Positions 21,001 to 31,876 of a DNA stretch of 64,000 nucleotides are shown here, piece by piece; positions within the stretch are counted from its first letter, which is position 1, and every line of letters begins with the position of its first letter. A program made the position numbers and the translations under genes. A model generated the notes under the pieces. The model was not told the origin of the DNA. It saw only the letters and a list, made by a program, of their open reading frames with translations, and did no database searches. The DNA is taken from assembly GCA_009823505.1 (NCBI GenBank), contig VZQC01007977.1:877640-941639 (forward strand). The letters run 5' to 3'. This DNA is from Rhizomys pruinosus (Eukaryota > Chordata > Mammalia > Rodentia > Spalacidae).

Positions 21001-21134
21001 CTTTTCTGCTTTCCTTTCCCTTCCTCCTCCTCTTTCTTCTCCTTTCCTCTTCTCTCCTCTCTCTCTTTCCTTCCCTCCCCTGCTTTTCCCTTTTCTCTTT
21101 TTTCCTTCCTTCCTTCCTTCCTTCCTTCCTCACT

Positions 21135-21183
<49 letters not shown>

Positions 21184-21190
21184 TTTCTTT
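21001..21190. repeat. Pyrimidine-rich microsatellite
   Basis: Irregular CT-rich DNA, then (TTCC)n and (TTTC)n. The Lys/Arg/Glu open frame on the other strand is an artefact. Confidence 0.95.
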
Positions 21191-21295
21191 CATTTTATTT
21201 TCACTATGTAGCTCAGGCTGGCCTCAAATATCTTTCTGCCTCACACTCTGGGTTCTCAGGTTACAGACAGGTATGTGCTACTACTCTTGACTTCT
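21191..21295 (-). mobile_element. Old B1-type SINE
   Basis: tatgtagctcaggctggcct, caaatatctttctgcctcac and gttacagacaggtatgtgct, reverse and diverged. Confidence 0.65.
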
Positions 21296-21943
21296 CTTTT
21301 ATAGATTTCTTACCTCTTACCTTTGCTTTTAATATAGATAAGGCAGAGATCTCTGCTAGCCACTATTCATTGGAATATAGCCATTATGATTTGGAATTTT
21401 AAAAAGATAAGAACAGTAGATATTTTTTCATTGAGCTTTATATTTAGCTGCATGGGAAAATTAATTTTTCACAAAGCACGTTATGGCTTGAAGGTACAAG
21501 GAAGTGAAGTGTCAGCTGCAATATCCAAAAACAGGTGCCTGCACACCCTGTGTCTGACCAGCACCTCTGCATATAAGAAGAGACCACATTAAGCAGAGAA
21601 TATCACCCCCTGGCCTATGGCCCATGCAGCCTGGAGTTACAGAGGGCATTCTCTTCCTTTTCTGTGTGAAAACCAACTTATCATACCAAATCAAATGTAC
21701 CTTTTATCTTAGCCAGTATTTCTCGGTTATTTTTTCACTCCTGTGCATAAATGACAACTCAGCAGGTTAGAAACTGTGACATCAGCTTGGCTTAAAAATA
21801 AACTATTTAACAAGTTGGGGGTTGCTGATTTACCACACATTTACTGTTTAGTTCCATTAAGCATAATAAAAATTACTAGTACTTAAAGAAACCGAAAACC
21901 AGAATTGATTTGACAGTACAAATCAAAGTGCCCTGACTCAGAT
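21296..21943. other. No gene seen
   Basis: Unique-looking AT-rich DNA. Confidence 0.6.
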
Positions 21944-21959
21944 TTTTCTGCCCAATTTC

Positions 21960-22213
21960 TTTTTTTTTTATTTTAATTTAATTTTATTTATTTTTGTATG
22001 TGTATGAGTGTACTGTCTGCATGTAGGTTTGTGGACCCGTGTTGTGCAATGCCGCGGAGGTCAGAAGAGGGTGTCGGATTCCCCTGGAACTGGAGTTCTC
22101 CTGGAGTTGGAGTTTCAGACGGTTCTCAGCCGCCATGTGGGTGCTGGGGATCGAACCTGGGTCCTCTGTAAGAGCGGTCAGCGCTCTCAACCACTAGGCC
22201 ACCTCTCCAGCCC
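21960..22213 (-). mobile_element. B2 SINE with target duplication
   Basis: Complete reverse B2; ttttctgcccaatttc flanks it at 21944-21959 and 22214-22229. Carries the doubled ctggaactggagttctc / ctggagttggagttt module. Confidence 0.97.
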
Positions 22214-22229
22214 TTTTCTGCCCAATTTC

Positions 22230-22867
22230 ATGGTCGTGATAGAACTGTGTGATCCATATGTACTCAGAGAGGCAAGAGGTAAAGGGTTACCTGCCTTCAG
22301 TTCCCCAAGCTGGCAGCTCCTTGCATCTGTCAATTTAAATACATTCTGCTTGTTCCACCTTGCTCTCCAACCTGGCACTTATCATGTCTCACACAGGGTA
22401 CATGTAGGTTGGGGAGATGACAAGATCACGTCAGTGACTACTCTCCTAAAGTTAACTAAGAAGGATGAAGCCTAACTTTAAATTTGTTATTTAGTGCTCA
22501 GGTGTGTATTCACCAATTCGGGGAATATATACTTAAAAAAATGGGTTATTATCTGGAGTGGTTTACACTTTGAAATATTGATGTCAGAAGACTGTGTCTA
22601 TACTCATCTTTTCATGGGAATGACAGCAACCTCTTTAACCAACTATGGATGATATACCAGAGCAGAGGCAGTCAAGCCTTAAACATATGAATGGGTTAAA
22701 CCCTATAAGCCAATCATATAAAGATGTGTTTAGTGTTACTGAGTCAGGCATTACTCAAAGTCCTTACCTTCCCTATCTCTGCCTTGTTTTACTCTAACAG
22801 ATCAAATTAATGGGTTTGTGAGGGGAAAGGATGAAGGACTCCTGAGGTGTTTGCCGCTCCTGCCCAG
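22230..22867. other. No gene seen
   Basis: Unique-looking DNA. Confidence 0.6.
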
Positions 22868-22985
22868 TTCTTGTCTTTTGAGGCAAGGTCTTGCTACATG
22901 GCCTAGGCTAGCATTGAACTCATAATCTTCCTACCTCAGCCTCCTGGGCACTGACATTACAGATTTGTCCTACCGTGCACAGGTA
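22868..22985 (-). mobile_element. Old B1-type SINE
   Basis: tcttttgaggcaaggtcttg, ctacatggcctaggctagca and acctcagcctcctgggcac, reverse B1 order. Confidence 0.7.
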
Positions 22986-23039
22986 AGAAGGACTTTGTTG
23001 AGAAAAATTTCTTACATATCTGATTTCTCAAACAGCTGC

Positions 23040-23415
23040 TACTGAAAGCTCTGACTTGATGGTAACTTTTCTACTTCCTTCTCTACCATGCCCCAAAGCA
23101 ACTTGGGGGAAGAAAAGGGTTATTTTGTTCAAGGTCACAGTCCATCGTTCAGGGAAGCCACAGCAGGAACTCAAGGCAAGAAACAGAAAGCATGGAGAAA
23201 AGCAGCTTCCTGGTTCACGTTAACCTTCACGGGCCAGACCCACCTGCCTAGGGTTGGCAACGCCCAGAGTGAGCTGGACCCTCCTACAGCAATTAACCTT
23301 CAAGAAATGTCCCACAGACAGGCCCACAGGCCGATCTGATGGGGAGGGAGGGGTGTTTCCTCTTTGGAAGTTCCTTCTTCCCAAGTGTGTAAAACTGACA
23401 ACCAAGATACACACA
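23040..23415 (-). mobile_element. MaLR-type LTR remnant
   Basis: ccaaagcaacttgggggaag, ggttattttgttcaaggtca, ccacctgcctagggttggca and gtccc-acagacaggccc align with the family at 54,024. Diverged, ends uncertain. Confidence 0.65.
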
Positions 23416-23492
23416 AACATAAAACTTATCTGTTATTTACACAGACTTATTTATCTTTTGATCCCCCATTAGGTAGTTTCACCCAAAGGGAA

Positions 23493-23592
23493 TTCCTTTG
23501 ACCATTATAATCTCAGCATTAGGGAGGCTGAGGCAGTAGCTGAGATCAGCTTGGTTACAAAGCAAAACCTTGTATCAAAAAATAGGACCAAC
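23493..23592 (+). mobile_element. Old B1-type SINE
   Basis: ttataatctcagcattaggg, aggctgaggcagtagctgag and aaccttgtatcaaaaa, forward, short and diverged. Confidence 0.65.
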
Positions 23593-24054
23593 AACAATAA
23601 AATTTTTTATTGGAAATCATAATGGTTTGCTTTGTGCATAGCATTGAAAGTGATCCTGTGTCTCCAGTGAAAGACATATCCAACTCAAGGCCTAGAGTTT
23701 ATTTCTGGCTGTGTTCAGTTATACCTTTCCATCCCTTTGTTGTTTGTCATTAGGGGAATCTATGGATTATATCATGGAATCTTAAGTGAGTCATTACCAT
23801 GTATGCATCCATCCTCACAGTGGGCTTTATAGTTCTTCAAGCACTAGAGCATTTTTGGAACTCTCAATAAAAGGATGAACCAGTGTTCAGTACTGAGGGT
23901 TTCCGTTTCTGTTTGCCTCACCCTGTCCCTCTGCTCCTCTGTTACTCACTTGGGCTTCGTTCGGCCTTGCCCTGAATTCTTGGCTACTTGAGTTAACCAT
24001 TTATGGGTTCAGGAACAATATGACATTGTCTTTGGATAGTTACAGAATGTATAA
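23593..24054. other. No gene seen
   Basis: Unique-looking DNA. Confidence 0.6.
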
Positions 24055-24057
24055 AAC

Positions 24058-24318
24058 AAGAAGAAGAAGAAGAAAAAGAAGAAGAAGAAGAAGAAGAAGA
24101 AGAAGAAGAAGAAGAAGAAGAAGAAGAAGAAGAAGGAGAAGGAGAAGGAGAAGAAAAAGAAGGAGGAGAAGAAGGAGAAGGAGGAGAAGAAGGAGAAGAA
24201 GGAGAAGGGGAAGAAGAAGAAGAAGAAAAGAAGGAGAAGAAGAAGAAGAAGAAGAAGAAAAGAAGGAGAAGAAGAAGAAGAAGAAGAACAACAACAACAA
24301 CAGCAACAACATCAACTA
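24058..24318. repeat. Long (GAA)n/(GGA)n tract ending in (CAA)n
   Basis: About 230 bp of pure purine made of GAA with GGA-containing variants, then about eight CAA units. Poly-Arg, poly-Glu/Lys and poly-Leu frames here are artefacts. Confidence 0.98.
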
Positions 24319-26360
24319 CTTCCCAAGAATTCTCATGTTTTACTTACCCAAGAAGCTGACAAGGAGTTACTTCTGTTTCTATCTCCCAGGAAAATGTTAT
24401 AGTTCCTAAGTCTGAATTACTATTACTTAGTCAACAACCAAATCGAGAATATGCCTGAAGGTTTTTCTTTTACATTTTATGCCTTTTTAATTGGTATCCT
24501 TTAAACATTAGATGGCAGATGCTACTGACATGTGGAAGCAAACTTAAATGATGATATTAATAAGAACTTTGGAATAATTTTTCTCTCCTCAACTCCCAAG
24601 TGCACAAAATTAATGAGATGTTTTAAAATTGTATGAAGGGCTTCCATTTAGTCAAGTGTAATTTTTGGATGTCCTGTACCCTTAAAGCTTTCTGTAAGGT
24701 CAACAGTTATGTCTGTTTTTGGTATCTAGTAGATATCCTGTGCTTAGGTCAGTGTTTGGTACTTGAAAGTTCCTAGTGACTGTGCAGTCTGCCCTTGGGT
24801 AATTTCAAGAAGTGCAAAGATGTTGATAGCACTTGTTTTGAAGTGTGTAGTGTGGCCACAGAGGAGAGAATAGGCATCCACACCCGGGTCTGAGTAACTG
24901 GGAACTTAAGGTCTCATTGGGCATGTCAAGCTCAGGGCAGTTACGTTTGGGAGATGTCTAATGTGTCTGTACAGGGAGAATTAAATGGGGAGACTTCCAC
25001 TTCCATCAAATGTTAATTGGACATGGGTTTGAAATTTTGCCCAGAACATTTCAAAATGGCCAGAATGGAAGCCACATCCTGTCCAAACATTTGAGAAAAT
25101 AGAAATAAAATCTCTTTCCTGTTTAACGACCATCTGACCAGTTGGATGAAAAGAATTGTTCTGGTTTTTGGCGCCATATAAGACTATTATTTGTTACTGT
25201 GCATTGTTTTAGGCAATGTTATCTGAAAAATAAAATCAGAAGTCCTGGCCTTAAACAGCACAATTGCCTGGTTGAGTGCGGACAGCACAAAGGGAACACA
25301 GCTCAAGTTCTCTAAACACTTGTTCTCTGACAGGAAATAAGTGAATAGTGGCAACTTCTCAATGAGATTAGTTAAGATTCCAGTGCATTGATACATGCTA
25401 CCAAAGGAGGCACCGGTACACAGTTCTGCTTTACAGCCCATGCTATCAAGGTACTAAGATAAGGTACTAAGATAAGAGTTTAAAACCAATTAACCAAACA
25501 AAAATCTCCTCAAAGGAGTCACCAGCCTACCAAAAACTGTTTGCACTATGAAGGGGCTTCTGGCATCCTAGTCAAATAAAGTGCCCATAGATCTCCTGAA
25601 CCCCCCCCCCCCCCGCCAGTGCAGAGAGAAAACAAAGAACAAAACCGGAGCCAGAATTTAAATTCAATTCACTACTCCAGTGATCCGTTAGCTATTTCCT
25701 CTATGACTCCCTCCTCTGAATACTATTTTACGCAGACTTTAACTAGAGAGTATGCATTTCTGCAATGGGATCAACCTCGGGTATGTTAGAACAACCCCAG
25801 TAAGGAAAACCTCTTCCTGTTGAGGGATTTTGCCTTGGGAAGCCTTGGCCTTTGCAGTCCCACAATGAGGCTTTGTGGTGAGTTTAGGAGACATGGCCAA
25901 GACTCACGTTTACATCCTGGGCCACTGTATTGCTTCAGGCTTCATTGACATAGTTAGGAGAGGGAGATTTGGGCTTAAGAGTTTAATCATTTTGCTCAGT
26001 CTTTGAAGGAAAGTCAGTGAGCCAAGAACAAACAGCAATTTGTTTATTGTGTTATGTGTATTTCTGTAGAGCATTTAGAAAAATGAATGGAAAAGGATGG
26101 GATGAGAAGCGAGGGAGCAGAAAGTCACCAGAAATGTGTAAAGCAGTTGTATAAAGTGTTTGCAGGTAACTGGAACAACATGGAACCGGAACAAGCAGTT
26201 GTCCACGAGGTTCCCAAGGCTCCCAATTCAGATCCCAGGTGAAGACAACGCCTTCCACAGTGTTCACTGTGCTCAGAGCTGCCCATCTCTGAAGAAACGA
26301 TGACTCTCCCTCCTCATTAGCTGTTCTTTTTATGCCATTGTAACTATATCTTTGGGGTGC
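24319..26360. other. No gene seen
   Basis: About 2 kb of repeat-poor DNA. Minor features: a small tandem repeat gtactaagataag twice (about 25,453-25,480) and a C run (25,601-25,614). No exon can be supported. Confidence 0.55.
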
Positions 26361-26364
26361 ACTA

Positions 26365-26475
26365 AAAATTAAGACTGTCAGTCATGGAAGAAGTCTATAA
26401 TCTTAGCACTCAGCAGGTAGAGGCAGGGAGTTTAAGGCTAGTCTAGGCAACCTAGTCTGACCTTTTCTCCAAACA
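26365..26475 (+). mobile_element. Old B1-type SINE
   Basis: ataatcttagcactcagcag, gtagaggcagggagtttaag and gctagtctaggcaacctagt, forward. Confidence 0.7.
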
Positions 26476-26510
26476 AACAAACAAACAAACAAACAAACAA
26501 ACAAAAAACA
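26473..26510. repeat. (AAAC)n tail
   Basis: About nine caaa units forming the tail of the preceding B1. Confidence 0.95.
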
Positions 26511-26519
26511 ATAATAACT

Positions 26520-26598
26520 TTTTTGAGACTGGGATTGTAGCCTAGTGATAAAATGTGGTTATCATGAATAAGGCCCTGAATTTAATCCCCAGTATAAC
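26520..26598 (+). mobile_element. ID-like SINE
   Basis: tgggattgtagcctagtgat, ggccctgaatttaatcccca: forward ID head, diverged. Confidence 0.6.
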
Positions 26599-27954
26599 TC
26601 ACTATTAAAACATTTTATTAAAGCATTTTAAAGATAGAGAAAAGCATGCGATGAATTTTCACAGTCTGAATAAAAATAATAAACGTTATCCAAGCTAGCA
26701 TACAGAACATTGCTGTCAACTGAGAACCTCTTCATACCTGCCCAGTGTCTCTCCGGCCTCACAGACCAAGTTAAGCAACATCTTGATGTGCTCCCTGAGT
26801 ATTCCTGCGTATGCACCTTTGAATTGTCTACAAGTGAATGGCTGCAGATACTTGTTAGCATTTAATGTATTTTAGTTAATATTCTCATTTGTGCTGTTAC
26901 AGGTGGTTGGCTTGAGCACTCTCGGTTTTGCATATCTTCTATTTTATGAATAAACCAGTTTGTCCGTGCACTGCCACTGGACGGACCTCTGAGTCTGCTA
27001 CTCTGCTTCCATGTTTTAGTTATTGTGAGGTGTGTTTCTGAGCATTCTGGGGCATGTCTTTTGCTGCATGTATGTATGTACCCACCTGCTTTTGGAGATA
27101 TACTCCAGAATAGAGTTTCTGGCCATGGGGAAGCAAATGGTTAGCTATAATGCTATGGCTAAACCGTTTTTAATTTATTGTGCTAAGTTATACTAATTAC
27201 CCAAAATATCTCATACACAGAATGTCAAGCCTACTTTTAAATTCTCATTCCTTTCAATGAGGATACAAATACATAGCTTCCAGATCTTTGGTTTGCTAAG
27301 TCAAACACACTCACATTCATTCACTATCTTGGGAGGAGGGCAAAGTAGGATCCCAGGGATCGAAGTCAGGTGCTGGTTGCAAAAGCACATGACTCTGTGA
27401 GCTTGTTTGCAGTATAAACAGTAGCTTTTTGGTGCAAAGTTAAGTAAAAGTCATTAGTCTAGACTCTGTGCACATTGTAAGCCATTCCTACAGCAAGAAG
27501 CAATGGTCACTTCCATAGCCACAGTGAAAGACCGTTCAGTCCTTTTTGTGTTTTGAGCATTCATCTTGTCTTAGTCTGTGCTCAGACATGATTATGAAGA
27601 GGTCTTACTTGCCTTGTCCATTATAGTCACACAGTGACCTTATAGGATGTTGAGGTTCTGTGAAATGGCTTATCTGGTGTACTAACTCTTCTCTTAGAAC
27701 GTTGAGGCCTGGCTGTCAGCACCAGGGAACTCCTTGATGGCCAGGGGAGTTGCTCTCTTTCTGTGGTTCATCATCTCTGTTGATGAGAGAAATTGGTGAG
27801 CAGTTTTTCTTATTTGTGACATTCTTTTCAGATTTTGATGTCAAACTTTCTCTGTTCTCATAAGCTGAATTATGAAGTGTGGCCTGTTTCTCTAGCAGTA
27901 CAAAGTAGGAAACTTTGTATAGCATTGGTACCATTTATGGTTGAAAGTTTGGAG
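26599..27954. other. No gene seen
   Basis: Unique-looking DNA. A stretch near 27,090-27,130 (tttggagatatactccagaa) could be an ancient LINE remnant, too weak to call. Confidence 0.5.
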
Positions 27955-28325
27955 AGACTCTGCTGGTAAAGTCATCTAAGCCCTGTCAAAGGCTCTCCTT
28001 GACAAAACTTTAGTTATGTTCCTTTGAATCCCCTTCATAACTGGATCTTGACAGTGGTTGTGACTGGGGGTGACTTTGAGAGCTCACAGCCTTACCCCAC
28101 CTGCAGTTTGTTTTCTCTGTTTCATGTTGGTGGTTGTGATCTGAGCTCTTAGTTCCTGCTCTTGCACAATGCCTGCCACTTGCTGCCTTTCCCCCTGCCC
28201 CCCACTTTCTTCCCCCCACCACCATGGACTCTCCCTCTGGACCCCCTAAGCCCAAATAAACTTTCTTCCTTCAGTTGCTTCTGCTCATGACATTTCTATC
28301 ACAGCAACAGAAAGGTAACCAGTGT
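27955..28325 (+). mobile_element. MaLR-type LTR
   Basis: ttgtgatctgagctcttagt, atggactctccctctggacc, a polyadenylation signal in gcccaaataaac (28253-28258), and acagcaacagaaaggtaacc at the end. A different subfamily from 11,121. Confidence 0.7.
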
Positions 28326-28415
28326 ACTTGCTAAGTCAATTTACAGAAAAATCCTTCACCTTTGGTATCTGCCCCTTCCTCTTCTCATTCCCAATATCTG
28401 ATCAAATTGCTCATC

Positions 28416-28641
28416 CTATTTTTAATCTTTATTTTTATTTCATGTGTGTGTGTGTTATGCCTGCATATGTGTAAGTGCACCTGTGTTGTGCACTGCCTGT
28501 GGAGGACAGAAGAGGGCATCAGATCCCCTGTAACTGGAGCTATGGACAGTTGTTAGCTGCCATGTAGATGCTGGGAATTGAACCTGGGTCCTTTGCAAGA
28601 GTAGTTAGTGCTCTTAACTGATAAGCCATCTCTCCAGCCCC
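28416..28641 (-). mobile_element. B2 SINE with target duplication
   Basis: Reverse B2; caaattgctcatc flanks it at 28403-28415 and 28642-28654. Confidence 0.96.
28504..28517 (+). promoter_or_regulatory. CTCF-like motif carried by B2
   Basis: gacagaagagggca fits the CTCF core pattern with a change in its first bases. Rodent B2 copies are known to carry such motifs. Sequence match only. Confidence 0.3.
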
Positions 28642-28856
28642 CAAATTGCTCATCTGTTCTCTTTGCATCTAATCACCTTGTCTGCATTCTGGAACAGGCC
28701 TGTTATGTGCCTGTGGTAAGCTCCTGAGCCTTGGTGTCTCTTCTGAATGATTTGCTGCATCTTTGTCTCTTTTAAGCAATTTAACTTTTTCCATCTTCTA
28801 TTATTTTTGAAAGAATTTTTTAAATTTAAAAAAATTTTTAAAAAATTTTAATTATA

Positions 28857-29013
28857 AGCTGGGCGTGGTGGCGCACGCCTTTAATCCTAGCACTTGGGAG
28901 GCAGAGGCAGGTGGATCTTTGTGAGTTCAAGGCCAGCCTGGTCTACAGAGTGAGTTCCAGGACAGCTCGCGCTACTTACAAGAGGACCCTGTCTGAAAAC
29001 GACCAAAAAAAAA
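28857..29013 (+). mobile_element. B1 SINE
   Basis: gggcgtggtggcgcacgcct, gttcaaggccagcctggtct, and a tail of gaccaaaaaa. It sits tail to tail with the reverse B2 that follows. Confidence 0.95.
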
Positions 29014-29225
29014 AATTTTTTTTTTTATGTGTATGAATGTACTGTCTGAATGTAGGTCTGTGCACCGTGTGGTGCAAAGCCACAGAGGTCAAAAGAGGGT
29101 GTCAGATTCCCCTGGAACTGGAGTTAAAGACGGTTCTCAGCTGCCATGTGGGTGCTGGGGATCAAACCTGGGTCCTCTGCAAGAGCAGTCGGTGCTTTTA
29201 AGAGCTAAGCCATCTCTCCAGCCCC
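29014..29225 (-). mobile_element. B2 SINE
   Basis: Reverse B2: atgtgtatgaatgtactgtc, cctggaactggagttaaaga, ending ccatctctccagcccc. Lacks the doubled module of the copies at 15,989, 21,960 and 42,836. Confidence 0.95.
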
Positions 29226-29263
29226 AAAAGATTTTCTTATAAAATATTCTTGTGCTAATTTTT

Positions 29264-29272
29264 ATTTATTTT

Positions 29273-29312
<40 letters not shown>

Positions 29313-29313
29313 T
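29264..29313. repeat. (TTTA)n microsatellite
   Basis: About 12 TTTA units at the A-tail side of the following reverse B1. Confidence 0.95.
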
Positions 29314-29463
29314 CTTTTTTTTTGAGTCAAGGTCTCCCTTTAGTTCCAGCTGGCCTGGAGCTCACTATGCAGACGAGGCTTGCCTTGAACTCACAGAGAT
29401 CTGCCTGCCTCTGCCTCCCAGCCTCTGCTGGTATTAAAGGAATGCACCACCACATATGGCCTT
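29314..29463 (-). mobile_element. B1 SINE
   Basis: ttttgagtcaaggtctccct, agctggcctggagctcacta, then a small rearrangement in gcctctgctggtattaaagg. ctaattttta occurs at both flanks. Confidence 0.9.
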
Positions 29464-29488
29464 CTAATTTTTAAAGTTATTCTGGAAA

Positions 29489-29509
29489 CAACAACAACAA
29501 CAACAACAA
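29489..29509. repeat. (CAA)n microsatellite
   Basis: Seven CAA units. Confidence 0.9.
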
Positions 29510-29694
29510 ATCCAGCCTAATATAAATGAGTTCTTTACCACTTATGAGACAATGGTAAGACCTTAATTCTATACAAACCCTCTTTCATTTTGGTGACTGA
29601 ATTGTCATGCAACTGAACTGTCCACATATTTAAACATCCATAATGTACTGTTTCTGTACAATTAATATTCTTTTAGACTTATAGTGCTTGTTAA

Positions 29695-30930
29695 TCTTTT
29701 CTTTTCTTTATTGAATTTTGGTGATTATTCACACAATAGAATCTGATAGCATTTAGATCCCTTCTCCTATCTGACCCCTCATTTTTGCTCCATTGCTCAA
29801 CTTAATGTACCCTATTTTATAAGAAAGCCTATAGAGTCTAATTTGTATTCCCAAGTGTTCTTTGATGTGGGTCCATCCACCGGAGCCTGGTTAAACTATG
29901 GAGAGACTGTCTCTTGAAAGAAACTGTCCCTGCCCCTCCCAGTAGCATCTGCTGCCACAATTTCCTTAGGTGGAGTTGGAGCTTTTTACCCACTTCCTCA
30001 TGTCTAAGCCGGGATATTTTCTGGTTTGAGCTTGCATAGGACTTGTGCATGCTGTGGCCATTGCTGGAGTTCATATGAATAACTGACCAGCTGTCTGGAA
30101 AACCTTGTGGCCACCCACCACCTCCGGCTCTCACCATCTTTGCAGCCTCTCTTCTGCAATGATGCCTGAGTCTTGGGAGGTAGAAGTTGGCTCTAGGCAT
30201 GCTATTCCCGGATAAGCACTCTACAGCCTCTTGTTCTCTGTACACTGGCCAGTTGTGGAGTTATGTGTTTATTACCATCTGTCGTATACGGAAATTTCTT
30301 TAGTGAGAGTTGAGAAATGGATGCATTAATCTATGGGTATAATAATAAATCATTGAAAGGCAGTTGGATATAATAAATATTTAGTAGAAATTTAGCATTA
30401 GGGTTTCTCCGACGTCCTGGGACCTGTGTAGCCTTTGGTTCCTAAGCCTGATATCAATGTCAGGTATGGGCTCCATCCCAGGAAGTTGACCTCAAATCTA
30501 ATCAGAGAGGTTCTTTTCTCATAATATTTGTGCCACTATTGCAACACTGGGTGTATCTTACCAGGGCATTGGTACTGTAGTTCACAAGATTCAAAGCTGG
30601 GTAAGGTTGATGATTATTTTCTCCTTCCAATAGCATGCACAACAAGATACTAGCCAGTAAAGATGAGGCTCCGAGGTCGGCACCAGCTTGGTTTCTCCTT
30701 GTTTGTTCTGTAGCTCTTGTATGTAATGTCTTCAGCAATAAGGTCTCGCCATCCAGTTCAGGTAGGGCCAAGACAGTGCTCCCTAAGAGTACATGCATTC
30801 TGAGTTTTCCTTTTGTCATACACACTGTGAGCCCCACAGCTGAGTGTCAGATCCATTCCGGGCAGCCCCTTCCCTTTAGTATCTCAAGCCACTTTCACAA
30901 ACTGTTGTCTTACTAGTCCAGGAAAGTTTC
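29695..30930 (-). mobile_element. Long 3' UTR of an old rodent L1
   Basis: ttattgaattttggtgatta, gtgttctttgatgtgggtcc, tgcattaatctatgggtata, atatttgtgccactattgca and gtcttcagcaataaggtctc, in that order, match the long 3' UTR of old rodent L1 (Lx-type) in reverse, as I recall it. The 135- and 111-codon open frames inside it are therefore not genes. Confidence 0.75.
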
Positions 30931-31258
30931 TTAAAGCTTTGCTGGCTGCTCCATCTCCTAGCAACTTCTGCTGAGTTTCTCAGTTTCTAGCTTAGTACCA
31001 AGAAATTGACACTTGTCCTGAAGGTGGAATTGAACCTGGCTTTGCTTCAAACACTTGCCCTCTTTCTTGGACCTGGGGCTTATGTGGCTTTGGCAGCTCT
31101 CCCCGGCTTTGGGCTGTGCAGCTATTTGTTCCTCCTGGAGTGAGACACAGGGCTCACAAGACACTGGAAGCTGAAGAAAGATACTAGACTCAGGAAGATT
31201 ATGAAATTTACAGTACTTGGCAAGCTCAGGTTTTATCTATGTCCTATCCAGGGTGAAC
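30931..31258. other. No gene seen
   Basis: May be more of the L1 UTR, but I cannot anchor it. Confidence 0.45.
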
Positions 31259-31305
31259 ACAAATATTGTATGACGTTTCCTTAGGAAACGTCATACAATA
31301 TTTGT
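31259..31305. repeat. Perfect 47-bp palindrome
   Basis: Left arm 31259-31281 and right arm 31283-31305 are exact reverse complements (23 bp each) around a single T at 31282. The arms include atgacgttt/aaacgtcat, a CRE-like half-site in both orientations. A reverse B1 begins a few bases to the right. No repeat family explains it. Confidence 0.97.
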
Positions 31306-31311
31306 GGCGGC

Positions 31312-31468
31312 ATTTTTTTTTTTTTTTGTCTTTTTGGGAGAGAGTCTCTCTGTAGTCCTAGCTGGCCTGGAACTAGATAGACCAGGGTGGTCTTGAACTC
31401 ACAGAGATCCACCTGCCTCTGCCTCTCGAGTGCTGGGACCAAAGCCATGTGGCACCATGCCTGGCCTT
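31312..31468 (-). mobile_element. B1 SINE
   Basis: T run, gtctttttgggagagagtct, gaccagggtggtcttgaact, gtgctgggaccaaagccatg. Confidence 0.92.
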
Positions 31469-31655
31469 CCCCACTTGTAGGGAATTTGTTTAAAAGCATT
31501 TTCTGTTCTTTATATTTTTCATTTTTAAGACCATTTCATCATAGCCAGAATCAGAAGTCCTATAATTATGCTTACATACATACTCTCTAAAATGTGGAAT
31601 GATTTTTATTATCTAAGCAGCACATTTTATGTGTGTGTTAAGAGTCATGTGTGTG

Positions 31656-31876
31656 GGGCTGGAGTGATGGCTCAGGTTAAGAGCACTGAGTGCTCTGCAG
31701 AGAACCTGGGTTCAGTTCCCAGCACCCACATGGCAGCTAACAGCCATCCATAACTTCAGTTCCAGGGCAATCTGACGCCATATGCGTTATATGATATGGG
31801 TGCACTTACATACATGCAGACAATAATACAGTCAGTCATACACAAGAAATAAAAATAATATAATAAAATTTAAAAA
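31656..31876 (+). mobile_element. B2 SINE
   Basis: ggggctggagtgatggctca, ggttaagagcactgagtgct, ttcccagcacccacatggca, A-rich end. agagtcatgtg (left) and agagtctatgtg (right) are a probable decayed target duplication. Confidence 0.95.

Noticed and set aside
24020..24409. 129-codon Arg-rich and 91-codon Leu-rich frames
   Set aside because: Products of the (GAA)n tract, not proteins.
29838..30837. 135- and 111-codon minus-strand frames that look gene-like
   Set aside because: Both lie in sequence matching the long 3' UTR of old rodent L1.
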